From Oceanipulchritudo coccoides (lineage in GTDB: Bacteria; Verrucomicrobiota; Verrucomicrobiia; Opitutales; Oceanipulchritudinaceae), in the NCBI RefSeq assembly GCF_010500615.1, contig NZ_JAAGNX010000003.1, forward strand, positions 776,123-840,122: a DNA stretch of 64,000 bases, written 5' to 3'. Each line of letters starts with the position of its first letter. The first letter of the stretch is position 1. The translations under genes and the position numbers were made by a program. This document shows, one piece after another, positions 44,554 to 52,509 of the stretch. The notes under the pieces were generated by a model. The model had not been told where the DNA came from. It saw only the letters and a program-made list of their open reading frames with translations, and did no database searches.

Positions 44554-45552
44554 CTATTCTTTCGCTACAGGGGAGTCGGGAATATCCGCGGCGCAGCGAA
44601 ACCCGCAATTACCGGTTGAAGAATCGGGCGTGTTGGCCGTACGTGCGCCAACGCGATATCGATTGCAATAGGAATCGTGGCACAAGTATGAACCGCCGCG
44701 CATGACGCGCCCGGGACCACCGGTCTTGCCGAAATCCTGGCCGGTTTCCGGGCCCTTGGGATTGATCCGTGTCTCCGGCTTGTCCGGCACATGCCAGGTC
44801 GGGCTGAACCAGTCGGCACACCATTCCCAGACATTGCCCGCCATGTTATAGAATCCGTAACCATTCTTCGGAAAGCTCCTTGCCGGGGCGGTCCCGACAT
44901 AGCCATCCTCGGCAGTGTTGGATTTGGGAAAGTCCCCCTGCCAGATGTTGCACATGTGCTTGCCCTTGGGGGTCAGCTCATTGCCCCAGCAATAACGCTC
45001 TTGGACGAGCCCGCCCCGCGCGGCATATTCCCATTCTGCTTCAGTCGGGAGGCGCTTGCCGGCCCAGTCTGCAAAGTGCTTGGCGTCATGCCAGGAGACA
45101 TGCACGACCGGATAGTTCATGCGCTTCTTGATGTTGCTCCCCGGTCCTTCCGGTTTTTTCCAGCTCGCGCCCTCAACGCCCACCCACCAGTTCAGGCCAT
45201 CCACCTTGCGTGAGCCCTGCAGCTTGCGCAGGATATTTCCGGGAACCAGCAGTTGAAAGACGTAGGACCATCCAAAACGTTCCGCTTCGGTCTTGTAGCC
45301 GGTTGATTCGACAAACTCCGCAAACTGAGCGTTCGTCACGGTCGTCATGTCCAGATAAAAGGGCCGGAGCTCCACTTCCCGGACCGGACCCTCACCATCC
45401 GCGGGCCAGCCGTCCTCGTCCGTGCAGCCCATCAGGAAAGTCCCGCCTTCGAGGCGGATCATGCCGGACAGATCAGGCGCACGTGAGGCGTGCTTCTCAT
45501 CCGAAGGCTCCTCCGCGCTTCCAAATCCCTTTTCCGGCTTGCAACAATCCAT
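44554..45552 (-). CDS. Formylglycine-generating enzyme (FGE/SUMF1 type) with active-site cysteine pair
   Basis: The ATG at 45552 gives 332 residues; the 12 residues of the longer frame (to 45588) are encoded by the 28-bp repeat and its edge. The FGE-sulfatase domain runs from IRLEGGTFLMGC to the end. The two cysteines of true formylglycine-generating enzymes are present: Cys291 and Cys296 in GGSYLCHDSYCNRYR, followed by the family end NCGFRCAAD. This sets it apart from the many SUMF1-like proteins without this pair. FGE oxidises the sulfatase active-site cysteine to formylglycine with O2 and copper. No sulfatase gene lies in the window. Confidence 0.88.
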   Translation of the reverse strand: MDCCKPEKGFGSAEEPSDEKHASRAPDLSGMIRLEGGTFLMGCTDEDGWPADGEGPVREVELRPFYLDMTTVTNAQFAEFVESTGYKTEAERFGWSYVFQLLVPGNILRKLQGSRKVDGLNWWVGVEGASWKKPEGPGSNIKKRMNYPVVHVSWHDAKHFADWAGKRLPTEAEWEYAARGGLVQERYCWGNELTPKGKHMCNIWQGDFPKSNTAEDGYVGTAPARSFPKNGYGFYNMAGNVWEWCADWFSPTWHVPDKPETRINPKGPETGQDFGKTGGPGRVMRGGSYLCHDSYCNRYRVGARTANTPDSSTGNCGFRCAADIPDSPVAKE

Positions 45553-45563
45553 GCCCTTAGATT

Positions 45564-45591
45564 CCCAGCGGAGGGGCCGGGCAGTCAAGGC
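45564..45591. repeat. 28-bp direct repeat, left copy
   Basis: A perfect 28-bp direct repeat (CCCAGCGGAGGGGCCGGGCA and onward) of 46321-46348. This copy lies between the start of the FGE gene and the VapC stop. The other copy lies inside the 3' end of the M48 protease gene. Between them sits the VapBC pair. Bases next to the two copies differ, so the identity ends sharply at 28 bp. Confidence 0.95.
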
Positions 45592-45597
45592 ATATGC

Positions 45598-46026
45598 TTA
45601 GGCTCTCCCAAGACAGAGCTCCACTCCCGAGGTACGGGCCGCTCGGACCAACCCCTTGTCGAGTGTCGCCAGCGGGAAACCCTGGCGAAGAGCAAGCTCC
45701 AGATATGCGGCATCGTATGTCGTTAGCTTGTATTGAATTCCAAGATCTATCGTCTTAACCCATGCGTGTTTCATCGTTTCAGGATCAATGCGGATATCCA
45801 GTTCTCCCAAATTGGAGAGAAATATCTCAATCCCGGCCTGATCAATGCGTTTGTGCTTCATCGCCCCCAGTAACACATTGCCCAGCTCCAAATGCCACAA
45901 TGCGGGAACCCAAGCTGCGGCGCCTTTTCCAAGTTCCCTCAACAATCCATCACAGTCTTTTCTCGCCTCGTCAGCAAAGATCCACGGAAGAGTGGCTGAG
46001 CAATCCAGGACAAAGGATCGGCTCAT
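45598..46026 (-). CDS. vapC: VapC-like PIN-domain toxin
   Basis: A 142-residue PIN-domain protein with the expected acidic residues: Asp8 (VLDCSA), Glu in LELGNVLL, Asp in TTYDAAYLELAL and Asp in LATLDKGL. It acts as a Mg-dependent RNase of the VapC type. Its start overlaps the antitoxin end by 4 bp. The whole pair lies between two 28-bp direct repeats. Confidence 0.9.
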   Translation of the reverse strand: MSRSFVLDCSATLPWIFADEARKDCDGLLRELGKGAAAWVPALWHLELGNVLLGAMKHKRIDQAGIEIFLSNLGELDIRIDPETMKHAWVKTIDLGIQYKLTTYDAAYLELALRQGFPLATLDKGLVRAARTSGVELCLGRA

Positions 46027-46271
46027 TTCCTACCCTCCTCGCGCAACGCTTTCCCATCCAGTCCGCCAAGTTTGTAGTGACCCCGTTCCTCCAGAATCCT
46101 GTCTGCCGAGTGTTTTCGCTTTTCCCGGGAATCCGCTGAATAGGAAGTGAGCGAAGCCACAGGGCGGTCATGTTTGGTGATGGTAAATGATTCACCCCGC
46201 TGGACTCGCTCAAGGAGTTCGCTCAACTTGGTCTTCGCTTCAAAGGCGCCAATCGAATGGGTTGCTTTCAT
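46023..46271 (-). CDS. vapB: Phd/YefM-type antitoxin
   Basis: An 82-residue antitoxin. KATHSIGAFEAKTKLSELLE and the GESFTITKHDRPVASLTS strand are typical of Phd/YefM (COG4118-like) antitoxins, and the C-terminal half is charged. It precedes the toxin with a 4-bp overlap. The operator-like palindrome at 46270-46311 lies directly at its start. Confidence 0.9.
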   Translation of the reverse strand: MKATHSIGAFEAKTKLSELLERVQRGESFTITKHDRPVASLTSYSADSREKRKHSADRILEERGHYKLGGLDGKALREEGRK

Positions 46272-46311
46272 CCAATTAAACTAGTCTATCCGACCAGTTT
46301 GTCAATTGGAT
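46270..46311. promoter_or_regulatory. Operator-like palindrome of the VapBC pair
   Basis: ATCCAATT at 46270-46277 pairs with AATTGGAT at 46304-46311. Inside, AAACTAGT (46278-46285) pairs imperfectly with ACCAGTTT (46293-46300). The palindrome spans the antitoxin start and carries the M48 stop codon (46302-46304), so the M48 gene now ends inside it. Autoregulation by the antitoxin is the likely role. Confidence 0.5.
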
Positions 46312-48284
46312 AAAGCGCCACCCAGCGGAGGGGCCGGGCAGTCAAGGCTGAGGCTCAACATGCGGAGAGATTCTGCTTCCTCGGGAAGCAATTTGCCATC
46401 TGCCTTGATGCAATGGACAACAGCCCGGAGGCACTGGGCGCGGATAGCAAAGGCGGATGAGCGCAGGATATCCAGGGAATGATCTAATTGGCCCATATCG
46501 CCTTCCCCGGCCTCGTGATAGCTAACCTTGCCATTCAGGAGGTAAAGTGGAGTGACCGCTTCCGAGACAAGCGCAGCCGGCTGACCGGCTCCAGCCGCTT
46601 CACGGGCCACAATGGAGAGCAGATTCCCAACCGCTTTGGCGACTTCCGGTTTTAACTGCATGTATTGGACTGATGAATCCGAGCTGGCCGAGCCACTGCC
46701 ACGGGCAAGGCGTTCGCGTAGGATTCGCCGCACACAAAATTCATAGAGGCTCAGGTGCTCATCCACCTGGATCAGGCTGTTGAGCAGGGTCAGAAAATCT
46801 TCCCTGCCGGGCAGCGGGGACTGCGTAAGCGTCGTAGTCGACAACTCCAGCGCGGCCAATCGGGTCTCCCTTGGCAGGGCAAGGACCTGATCATATGCCT
46901 CGCGGATTGAGGTAATCTCATCCGGCGAGAATGCCGCCTCGACGACTTTCCACTGGGCGTCGTCATCCAAGGTGTTATCAGCCATGACAAGGGCCAGAAT
47001 CACCTTTCGGGCGCCCTCGCTTTCGCGCATGCGGCTGTCAAGGGATTCGGGAATCGCCCCGGTGATCTGCTGCGCTGTAGCGAGATTTCCGGTACTCATG
47101 GTCCCGATCGCCCCGAGAATGGCCATTCCCTCGATCATCTGGCGACCGCTTGGGCGGGCCGCCTTGGCAGCTTCTTCGGAGGGAGCCTTTTCGGGTTTTC
47201 TTTTGACCGGGCGATGGCGATCGTACTTACCGTCCCACTGTGGATCAATGAGCCGGATGCGTTCATCAAGAGGCGGGTGCGTGGCCAGCGCGCTGCTGAA
47301 GCCACGGGCCAGCCCGTCGGCAAAGAACATGTGTGCCGCCTCGCTGGCGCTGGGATGCTCAAGAACGGCATGGGTCGAGTGACTGCCGATCTTCTTGAGC
47401 GCACCGGCGATGCCATCGGGATTCCGTGTGAATTGTACCGCTGCAGCATCAGCCAGATACTCGCGCTGACGGGAGATAGCCGCCTGGATCAGGCGGGCAA
47501 AAAAGCTGCCAATGTAGCCAATTATGGTGACAAGAATGACCACGACAATCACGGCAATGATCAGCGCGCCGCCGTTACCCTTGCCGCCCCCGCTGCTTCT
47601 GCGGCGTCCACCACTGGCATAAATTCCACCACGGAAGATCGATCCCAGGAGGCGACCGAAAATGGTCAGCATGACGATCCCGAAGAGCACGCCCATCAGG
47701 CGGATATTGAGCCGGCAATCACCGTGCAGGACGTGGCTGTATTCGTGAGCCACTACACCCTGCAGCTCGTCGCGGCTCAAAGTGGCAAGGGCACCCGCCG
47801 AAACGGCAATGACCGCGTCATCCCGTCCCCACCCCGCGGCAAAGGCATTGATGGAAGCTTCCCGGTTGAGGATATACACTTCCGGAACCGGAACACCTGA
47901 AGCAATGGCCATTTCCTCGACAACATTGAGTAACTGCTTGCGTTTGTGGTCGTTGGTACTGCGGTCGACACGTTCCCCGCCAAGGGAGGTAGCGACACTC
48001 GCTCCACCGCCGCGCAGGGACAGGGTCTTGTAGAGCGATCCCATGCCGACGAGCAGGACAACCCCAATGGCTGTCCATACGATGCGTCCCGTGTCCACCA
48101 CATCCATACGATCCATGGGCGAATAGGTCGCACCTTCGGGGCGTGAGAGTTGGTGGTAGGTGAATTCCCCGACGGTGACTGCCAGGTAGACACAAACCAC
48201 GATGCAAACCACCGCGACCGCGTAGAAGAATACCAGCCGTTTCGTCTTCCGGATGGCGTTGTCTTGAGCTTCAAAGAAATCCAT
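46302..48284 (-). CDS. M48-family membrane metalloprotease with long C-terminal extension
   Basis: A 660-residue protein. Two N-terminal membrane segments precede a peptidase M48 domain with the zinc motif HEYSH (His180, Glu181, His184). Two further membrane segments and a Gly/Ser-rich linker follow. The last 250 residues contain repeated acidic helical stretches (NTLDDDAQWKVVEAAF, CIKADGKLLPEEAESL) that resemble TerB-like modules. M48/HtpX proteases remove damaged membrane proteins. The C-terminal end (PPLGGALSN) comes from the 28-bp repeat and inserted block. It lies 24 bp after lemA, a common pairing. Confidence 0.87.
   Translation of the reverse strand: MDFFEAQDNAIRKTKRLVFFYAVAVVCIVVCVYLAVTVGEFTYHQLSRPEGATYSPMDRMDVVDTGRIVWTAIGVVLLVGMGSLYKTLSLRGGGASVATSLGGERVDRSTNDHKRKQLLNVVEEMAIASGVPVPEVYILNREASINAFAAGWGRDDAVIAVSAGALATLSRDELQGVVAHEYSHVLHGDCRLNIRLMGVLFGIVMLTIFGRLLGSIFRGGIYASGGRRRSSGGGKGNGGALIIAVIVVVILVTIIGYIGSFFARLIQAAISRQREYLADAAAVQFTRNPDGIAGALKKIGSHSTHAVLEHPSASEAAHMFFADGLARGFSSALATHPPLDERIRLIDPQWDGKYDRHRPVKRKPEKAPSEEAAKAARPSGRQMIEGMAILGAIGTMSTGNLATAQQITGAIPESLDSRMRESEGARKVILALVMADNTLDDDAQWKVVEAAFSPDEITSIREAYDQVLALPRETRLAALELSTTTLTQSPLPGREDFLTLLNSLIQVDEHLSLYEFCVRRILRERLARGSGSASSDSSVQYMQLKPEVAKAVGNLLSIVAREAAGAGQPAALVSEAVTPLYLLNGKVSYHEAGEGDMGQLDHSLDILRSSAFAIRAQCLRAVVHCIKADGKLLPEEAESLRMLSLSLDCPAPPLGGALSN
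46321..46348. repeat. 28-bp direct repeat, right copy
   Basis: Identical to 45564-45591. Here it encodes the residues around DCPAPPLG near the C-terminus of the M48 protease. The coding role makes this copy the likelier original, with the left copy the duplicate made on insertion of the toxin-antitoxin block. Confidence 0.95.
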
Positions 48285-48308
48285 TCAGGCAATTGAGCAG
48301 AGTGACCC

Positions 48309-48911
48309 TCAGGAATTGAAGCTGACCTTGGGGGCCGCCTTTTCCGCTTCGTCCTCAATCTCAAAGAGCTGGGCTTCGCCGAAGTTGAACATGCCTGCAA
48401 AAATCACGGCCGGGAATTGCTCACGCCGCGTGTTGTAGGTCATGACTGAGTCATTGTAGGACTGGCGGGCGAAGGAGATCTTGTTCTCCGTCGAGGTCAG
48501 TTCCTCAGTGAGCTGCATCATGTTCTGGTTGGCTTTCAGGTCGGGATAGGCTTCCGCGAGGGCAAAAAAGCGGCCCATTGCCCCGCCGAGGGCGGTTTCC
48601 GCGCCCATGAGGCCCTTGATGGCGCTTGGATCGCCCGGATTTCCAGCCGCTTTGGCTCCAGCGGATGCCGCCGCATTACGCGCCTGAATGACCGCTTCCA
48701 GCGTCTCGCGCTCGTGTTTGAGATAGCCTTTGGCCGTCTCGACGAGGTTCGGAATCAAGTCATAGCGCCGCTTGAGCTGCACATCAATCTGCGCGAAGGC
48801 ATTCTTGAATCGGTTACGCAGGGTAACCAGGCTGTTGTAGATGCCTACCGCGTAGAGCGCCAACATCACCACGATTACCAATAGAACTCCTAATATTATC
48901 CATGCTGTCAT
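48309..48911 (-). CDS. lemA: LemA-family membrane protein
   Basis: A 200-residue protein with one N-terminal membrane segment (WIILGVLLVIVVMLALYAVG). The LemA signature NSLVTLRNRFKNAFAQIDVQ, RRYDLIPNLVETAKGY and a helical remainder (ENKISFARQSYNDSVMTYN) follow. LemA function is not settled; it is commonly encoded beside M48 or TPM-domain proteins, as here. The gene is divergent from uup. Confidence 0.94.
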   Translation of the reverse strand: MTAWIILGVLLVIVVMLALYAVGIYNSLVTLRNRFKNAFAQIDVQLKRRYDLIPNLVETAKGYLKHERETLEAVIQARNAAASAGAKAAGNPGDPSAIKGLMGAETALGGAMGRFFALAEAYPDLKANQNMMQLTEELTSTENKISFARQSYNDSVMTYNTRREQFPAVIFAGMFNFGEAQLFEIEDEAEKAAPKVSFNS

Positions 48912-48992
48912 TCTGACAAATTGTAAAATTGGCGGAATTCTGGCGAGAGAATTATTGAACTCGCTATCCGCGCAGATTGCTTAAACTACCCC

Positions 48993-50789
48993 ATGCTTTC
49001 ATTGGTCAACTTGTCCCTTGCCTATGGGGGGCCACCACTTTTCGACAAGACGTCGATGGAAATCCAGCCAGGTGACCGGCTGGCCCTGATTGGCCGGAAC
49101 GGGTCCGGAAAGTCTTCCCTGTTGAAGGTGATTTCAGGCGAAGTGCCGCCGGATGCCGGGGAACGCATCCTTCAGGGCAAGCCGCTGGTCGCGACGATGC
49201 CGCAGGAGATTCCCGAGTTGCCGGGAAAGTCCGTCGAAGAGGCCTTGCGAGACCAGCTCAGCGACCAGCACCTTGACGATTGGGAAGTGGAGGCGCGCCT
49301 GCACAAGTGCCTCTCCGATCTTGAGATGTCGGAGGAGACGCCCTACCCGACCCTGAGCTCGGGCCAGAAGCGCCGGGTCCTGCTGATGGCCTGTCTGGTG
49401 CGCGAACCGGATATTCTCCTCCTGGATGAGCCTACCAATCACCTGGATGTGGAGGCGATCCAGTGGATGGAGTCGGTCCTGATGAATTTCAAAGGTGCCC
49501 TCCTGTTCATTTCGCACGACCGGTCGTTCATCCGCGCCTTGGCGAAGTCGATCCTCGATCTTGACCGGGGTAAGCTGACCCGTTGGAACTGCGATTATGA
49601 TACCTACCTGATCCGCAAGGAGGAAGCATTGGAAGCGGAGAGCAAGCAGAACGCGGTCTTCGACAAGAAGCTGGCTCAGGAGGAGGCATGGATCCGTCAA
49701 GGCATCAAGGCCCGGCGCACGCGCAACGAGGGACGCGTACGGCATTTGCTCAAGATGCGCGAAGAGCACCGGCAACGGCGCTCCAAGACGGGCAATGTCG
49801 CTCTCAATGTCACCGCCAGCCAGCAGGCATCCGGTCACAAGGTGATCAACGCGGAAGAGATCTCCGCGGAATACGAGGGGCAGTTGGTCTTCAAACCCTT
49901 CTCCTGCGAAATCCTCCGTGGTGACCGGGTTGGCATCCTCGGTCCAAATGGCTGCGGAAAAACAACTTTGATCAAGATCCTGCTGGGCAAACTAACCCCG
50001 CCAAGCGGCACAGTCACCCACGGGACCAACCTGCAGGTGGCCTACTTCGACCAGAACCGGGAAGTGCTCAATGACGCGGCTTCAATCGTCGAAAACATTT
50101 CCGACGGAAATGAATTCGTCGAGGTCGGTGGCCAGCGCAAGCACATCGTCAGCCACCTGAAGGACTTTCTGTTCACCTCCGAACAGGCGCAAGCGCCCAT
50201 CCACAATCTCTCCGGTGGGGAGCGCAATCGTCTCCTCCTCGCGAAGCTCTTCACCCGCCCGTTCAATGTCCTCGTGATGGACGAGCCCACCAATGATCTT
50301 GATCTGGAAACACTGGAATTGCTCGAGGAACAACTCGACCAGTTTGATGGAACCCTGCTCCTCGTTTCCCACGACAGGACCTTCATTGATAATGTGGTCA
50401 CCGAGCTGCTGGTCTTTGAGCCCGACAAGACCATCCGCCCGATTGTCGGGGGATACGGCGACTACCTCACCTTCAAAAAGCGATCACAGGCACCCACAAA
50501 ACCTGCCGGACAAACTGACAAATCCACTACAAAAAAGGGCAAGCCGCAGAAAGCCCGGCGCTTCCTCAATCGCGAACAACGCGAACTCGACGAACTCCCC
50601 GCCTTGATTGAGGCCCTTGAAGCTGAGCAGGAACAAATCGCCGCAGATCTGGCCAACCCGGAAAAACTCAAGTCAGATCCGGAGTTTGGCGCGACGGCCA
50701 AGATCCGTCTTGATGAAATCGATACAATCCTTCACGAAAAATACGCGCGCTGGGAAGAGTTGGAAGCGTTGAAGAAGGAGTTGACCTAA
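48993..50789 (+). CDS. uup: ABC-F family ATPase Uup
   Basis: A 598-residue protein with two ABC cassettes: Walker A sites GRNGSGKS and GPNGCGKT, signature motifs LSSGQKRR and LSGGERNR, and Walker B segments ILLLDEPTNH and VLVMDEPTND. The linker between cassettes is the ABC-F arm. The charged C-terminal helical domain (ELDELPALIEALEAEQEQ) is the DNA-binding coiled-coil region of Uup. ABC-F proteins act on ribosomes or, for Uup, influence transposon excision and ribosome assembly. The stop is followed within 10 bp by the repeat array. Confidence 0.93.
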   Translation: MLSLVNLSLAYGGPPLFDKTSMEIQPGDRLALIGRNGSGKSSLLKVISGEVPPDAGERILQGKPLVATMPQEIPELPGKSVEEALRDQLSDQHLDDWEVEARLHKCLSDLEMSEETPYPTLSSGQKRRVLLMACLVREPDILLLDEPTNHLDVEAIQWMESVLMNFKGALLFISHDRSFIRALAKSILDLDRGKLTRWNCDYDTYLIRKEEALEAESKQNAVFDKKLAQEEAWIRQGIKARRTRNEGRVRHLLKMREEHRQRRSKTGNVALNVTASQQASGHKVINAEEISAEYEGQLVFKPFSCEILRGDRVGILGPNGCGKTTLIKILLGKLTPPSGTVTHGTNLQVAYFDQNREVLNDAASIVENISDGNEFVEVGGQRKHIVSHLKDFLFTSEQAQAPIHNLSGGERNRLLLAKLFTRPFNVLVMDEPTNDLDLETLELLEEQLDQFDGTLLLVSHDRTFIDNVVTELLVFEPDKTIRPIVGGYGDYLTFKKRSQAPTKPAGQTDKSTTKKGKPQKARRFLNREQRELDELPALIEALEAEQEQIAADLANPEKLKSDPEFGATAKIRLDEIDTILHEKYARWEELEALKKELT

Positions 50790-50799
50790 GCGCCACAAT

Positions 50800-51119
50800 G
50801 AGTCGGCGCTTCAGCGCCGGTCACGCCTCAACCGGGCCTGAAGGCCCGACTCTTGGATACGAGAATTATCCCGAAGAACCGCCACACGGAGTCGGCGCTT
50901 CAGCGCCGGTCACGCCACAACCGGGCCGGAAGGCCCGACTCATGGATACGAAAATTATCCCGAGAAGCCGCCACACGGAGTCGGCGCTTTAGCGCCGGTC
51001 ACGCCACAACCGAGCCTGAAGGCCCGACTCTTGGATACGAGAATTATCCCGAAGAACCGCCACACGGAGTCGGCGCTTTAGCGCCGGTCACGCCACAACC
51101 GGGCCTGAAGGCCCGACTC
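50800..51119. repeat. Tandem array of a 89-bp double-hairpin unit (about 3.6 copies)
   Basis: Units start with GAGTCGG at 50800, 50889, 50978 and 51067; the spacing is exactly 89 bp each time. Each unit is a hairpin of the type GGCGCTTCAGCGCC (TT in the loop of units 3 and 4). A 10-bp gap leads to a second hairpin of the type CGGGCCTGAAGGCCCG ending in GACTC. A 36-bp spacer (about GGATACGAGAATTATCCCGA) precedes the next unit. The last unit stops after the second hairpin. The two hairpins share outer arms, so each unit is a long inverted pair. Small differences between units point to tandem duplication. It fills the gap between uup and the maturase gene. Confidence 0.93.
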
Positions 51120-51129
51120 ATAGGCTCCG

Positions 51130-52410
51130 TTACGCCGGCTTGGGGAGGCGCTTTTCCTTGATCAGTTGCATTACCGCGGCTGGGGGCTGGCCGTTGCGGT
51201 AGAGCTCTGCCATGGCCTTCATGTAGGGGTCCATCTTGCCGAAGATAAAACGGTATCCCGAGCAGAGGTAATTGAGGCCGGGATCGTCCTCGGGGGTGAG
51301 CAGGAAGCGGTGTTTCGGGCAGCCACCATTGCAGGTGAAGCGAAAGTCACACTCGATGCAGAACTTGGGAAGGGTCTCGCGCTTGGCCTTTCCAAATGCC
51401 TTCTGCTGGGGGCTGTCGGCCATCTCGGCCATCGATTGCTCATTGATGTTGCCGATTTTGAATTCCGGATAAACGTAGTGATCACACGAATACAGGCTTC
51501 CATCGTGCTCGAGCGCCATGGCCCGTCCACATTCCTCGCTGTAGACACAGAGCCCACCAGGGACACCCGCCCATTTACCAAGCGCGACATCGAACAATTG
51601 AACATAGATTTTTCCGACATCGTGCTGGACCCAGCGCTTGAACATGCTCCACATGAAGCGCCCGTAAGCCTTTGGCTGAACACTCCAGTCGGTGACGGGT
51701 GCATCAAGGTTCTCGTCCTCCTCGGCAAATTTCGGAGGAGTGGCATGGCTCAAACCCAGCTTCTTTGCCTCTGCGTCGGGCAGGCGCTCGATAATCGGGA
51801 TAAACTGCATGTAGCGCGACCCGATGCCTTTCAGGAAGGCGTACACCTCAGCGCCCTTGTCCTGGTTGGCTCGGTTGACGCAAGTCAGCGTGTTGAAATC
51901 CACGCGGTGTTTCTTGAGGAACTCAAGCCCCTTCATTACCTCGGCATGGCTACCCGCCCCGCTTCGTTTGACCCGTAGTGCATCATGCACCTCGGCGGGT
52001 CCATCAATACTGAGCCCGACAAGGAAATTCTCACGCTTAAGGAAGGCTCCCCACTCGTCATCGAGGAGCGTTCCATTTGTCTGGAAGGCATTATCGATCT
52101 GCCGGCCCTTGCCATACTGCTTCTGCCACTTGACGACCTTCTCGAAGAAATCCACACCGCAAAGGGTTGGCTCGCCACCTTGCCAGGCGAAGGTCACCGG
52201 ATCGGCCGGCTGTGCCTCGATGTAGCGCCTCACATAGGACTCCAGCGTGGCATCATCCATTTTCCAGCGCTCCCCGTCTCCGAACAAAACCTCCTTCTCG
52301 AGATAAAAACAATAGGTACAATCGAGATTACACTTCGGCCCGATTGGTTTTACCATGATGTGAAAGGGTGCGCTGGCACGGGATTCCTCGATTTCCTTGG
52401 GGGCTGACAT
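51130..52410 (-). CDS. Anaerobic sulfatase-maturating radical SAM enzyme (AnSME type, SPASM domain)
   Basis: A 426-residue radical SAM protein. The cluster-binding motif is CNLDCTYC (Cys27, 31, 34), followed by the KPIGPKC start and WQGGEPTL and NGTLLDDEW segments of AnSME. The C-terminal SPASM region has CVYSEECGRAMALEHDGSLY and CIECDFRFTCNGGCP for extra 4Fe-4S clusters. AnSME oxidises the cysteine or serine of sulfatases to formylglycine without O2. This is the second formylglycine system in the window, besides the O2-dependent FGE at 44.5 kb. The protein ends in RLPKPA and its stop is 11 bp from the repeat array. Confidence 0.9.
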   Translation of the reverse strand: MSAPKEIEESRASAPFHIMVKPIGPKCNLDCTYCFYLEKEVLFGDGERWKMDDATLESYVRRYIEAQPADPVTFAWQGGEPTLCGVDFFEKVVKWQKQYGKGRQIDNAFQTNGTLLDDEWGAFLKRENFLVGLSIDGPAEVHDALRVKRSGAGSHAEVMKGLEFLKKHRVDFNTLTCVNRANQDKGAEVYAFLKGIGSRYMQFIPIIERLPDAEAKKLGLSHATPPKFAEEDENLDAPVTDWSVQPKAYGRFMWSMFKRWVQHDVGKIYVQLFDVALGKWAGVPGGLCVYSEECGRAMALEHDGSLYSCDHYVYPEFKIGNINEQSMAEMADSPQQKAFGKAKRETLPKFCIECDFRFTCNGGCPKHRFLLTPEDDPGLNYLCSGYRFIFGKMDPYMKAMAELYRNGQPPAAVMQLIKEKRLPKPA

Positions 52411-52509
52411 GGGAACACAAATGGTGCCAAGCGCCTACCCGATGACAATTGAAAATTTCCGTTGACCAGCAGGTGTCTTAAGTAACGCTTTAAAGATTAG
52501 CTAATTTCT

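Larger units (their letters stand above)
45592..46348. mobile_element. Putative 757-bp inserted VapBC block bounded by 28-bp direct repeats
   Basis: Removing this block (one repeat plus the toxin-antitoxin pair) joins the M48 gene in frame to Gly-Ile-TAA. The TAA is at 45557-45559 and the FGE ATG follows 4 bp later, at 45552. With the block present, the M48 gene instead ends at a stop (46302) lying inside the antitoxin operator. This is what one expects if the toxin-antitoxin pair had been inserted into a compact M48-FGE junction with a 28-bp duplication. There is no transposase or recombinase, so the mechanism is unknown. Confidence 0.6.

Noticed and set aside
45553..45588. An upstream start for the FGE gene at 45588
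   Set aside because: The extra 12 residues come from the 28-bp duplicated segment and its edge, whereas the ATG at 45552 sits right after the restored M48 stop.
50800..51119. The 89-bp array as a CRISPR array
   Set aside because: The whole unit is conserved, including what would be the spacer, and there are only four copies and no cas genes.
50798..51161. Open frames through the 89-bp array that translate into a repeated peptide
   Set aside because: They follow the repeat and not a start or ribosome site, and the DNA hairpins explain the conservation. I treat the region as non-coding repeats.
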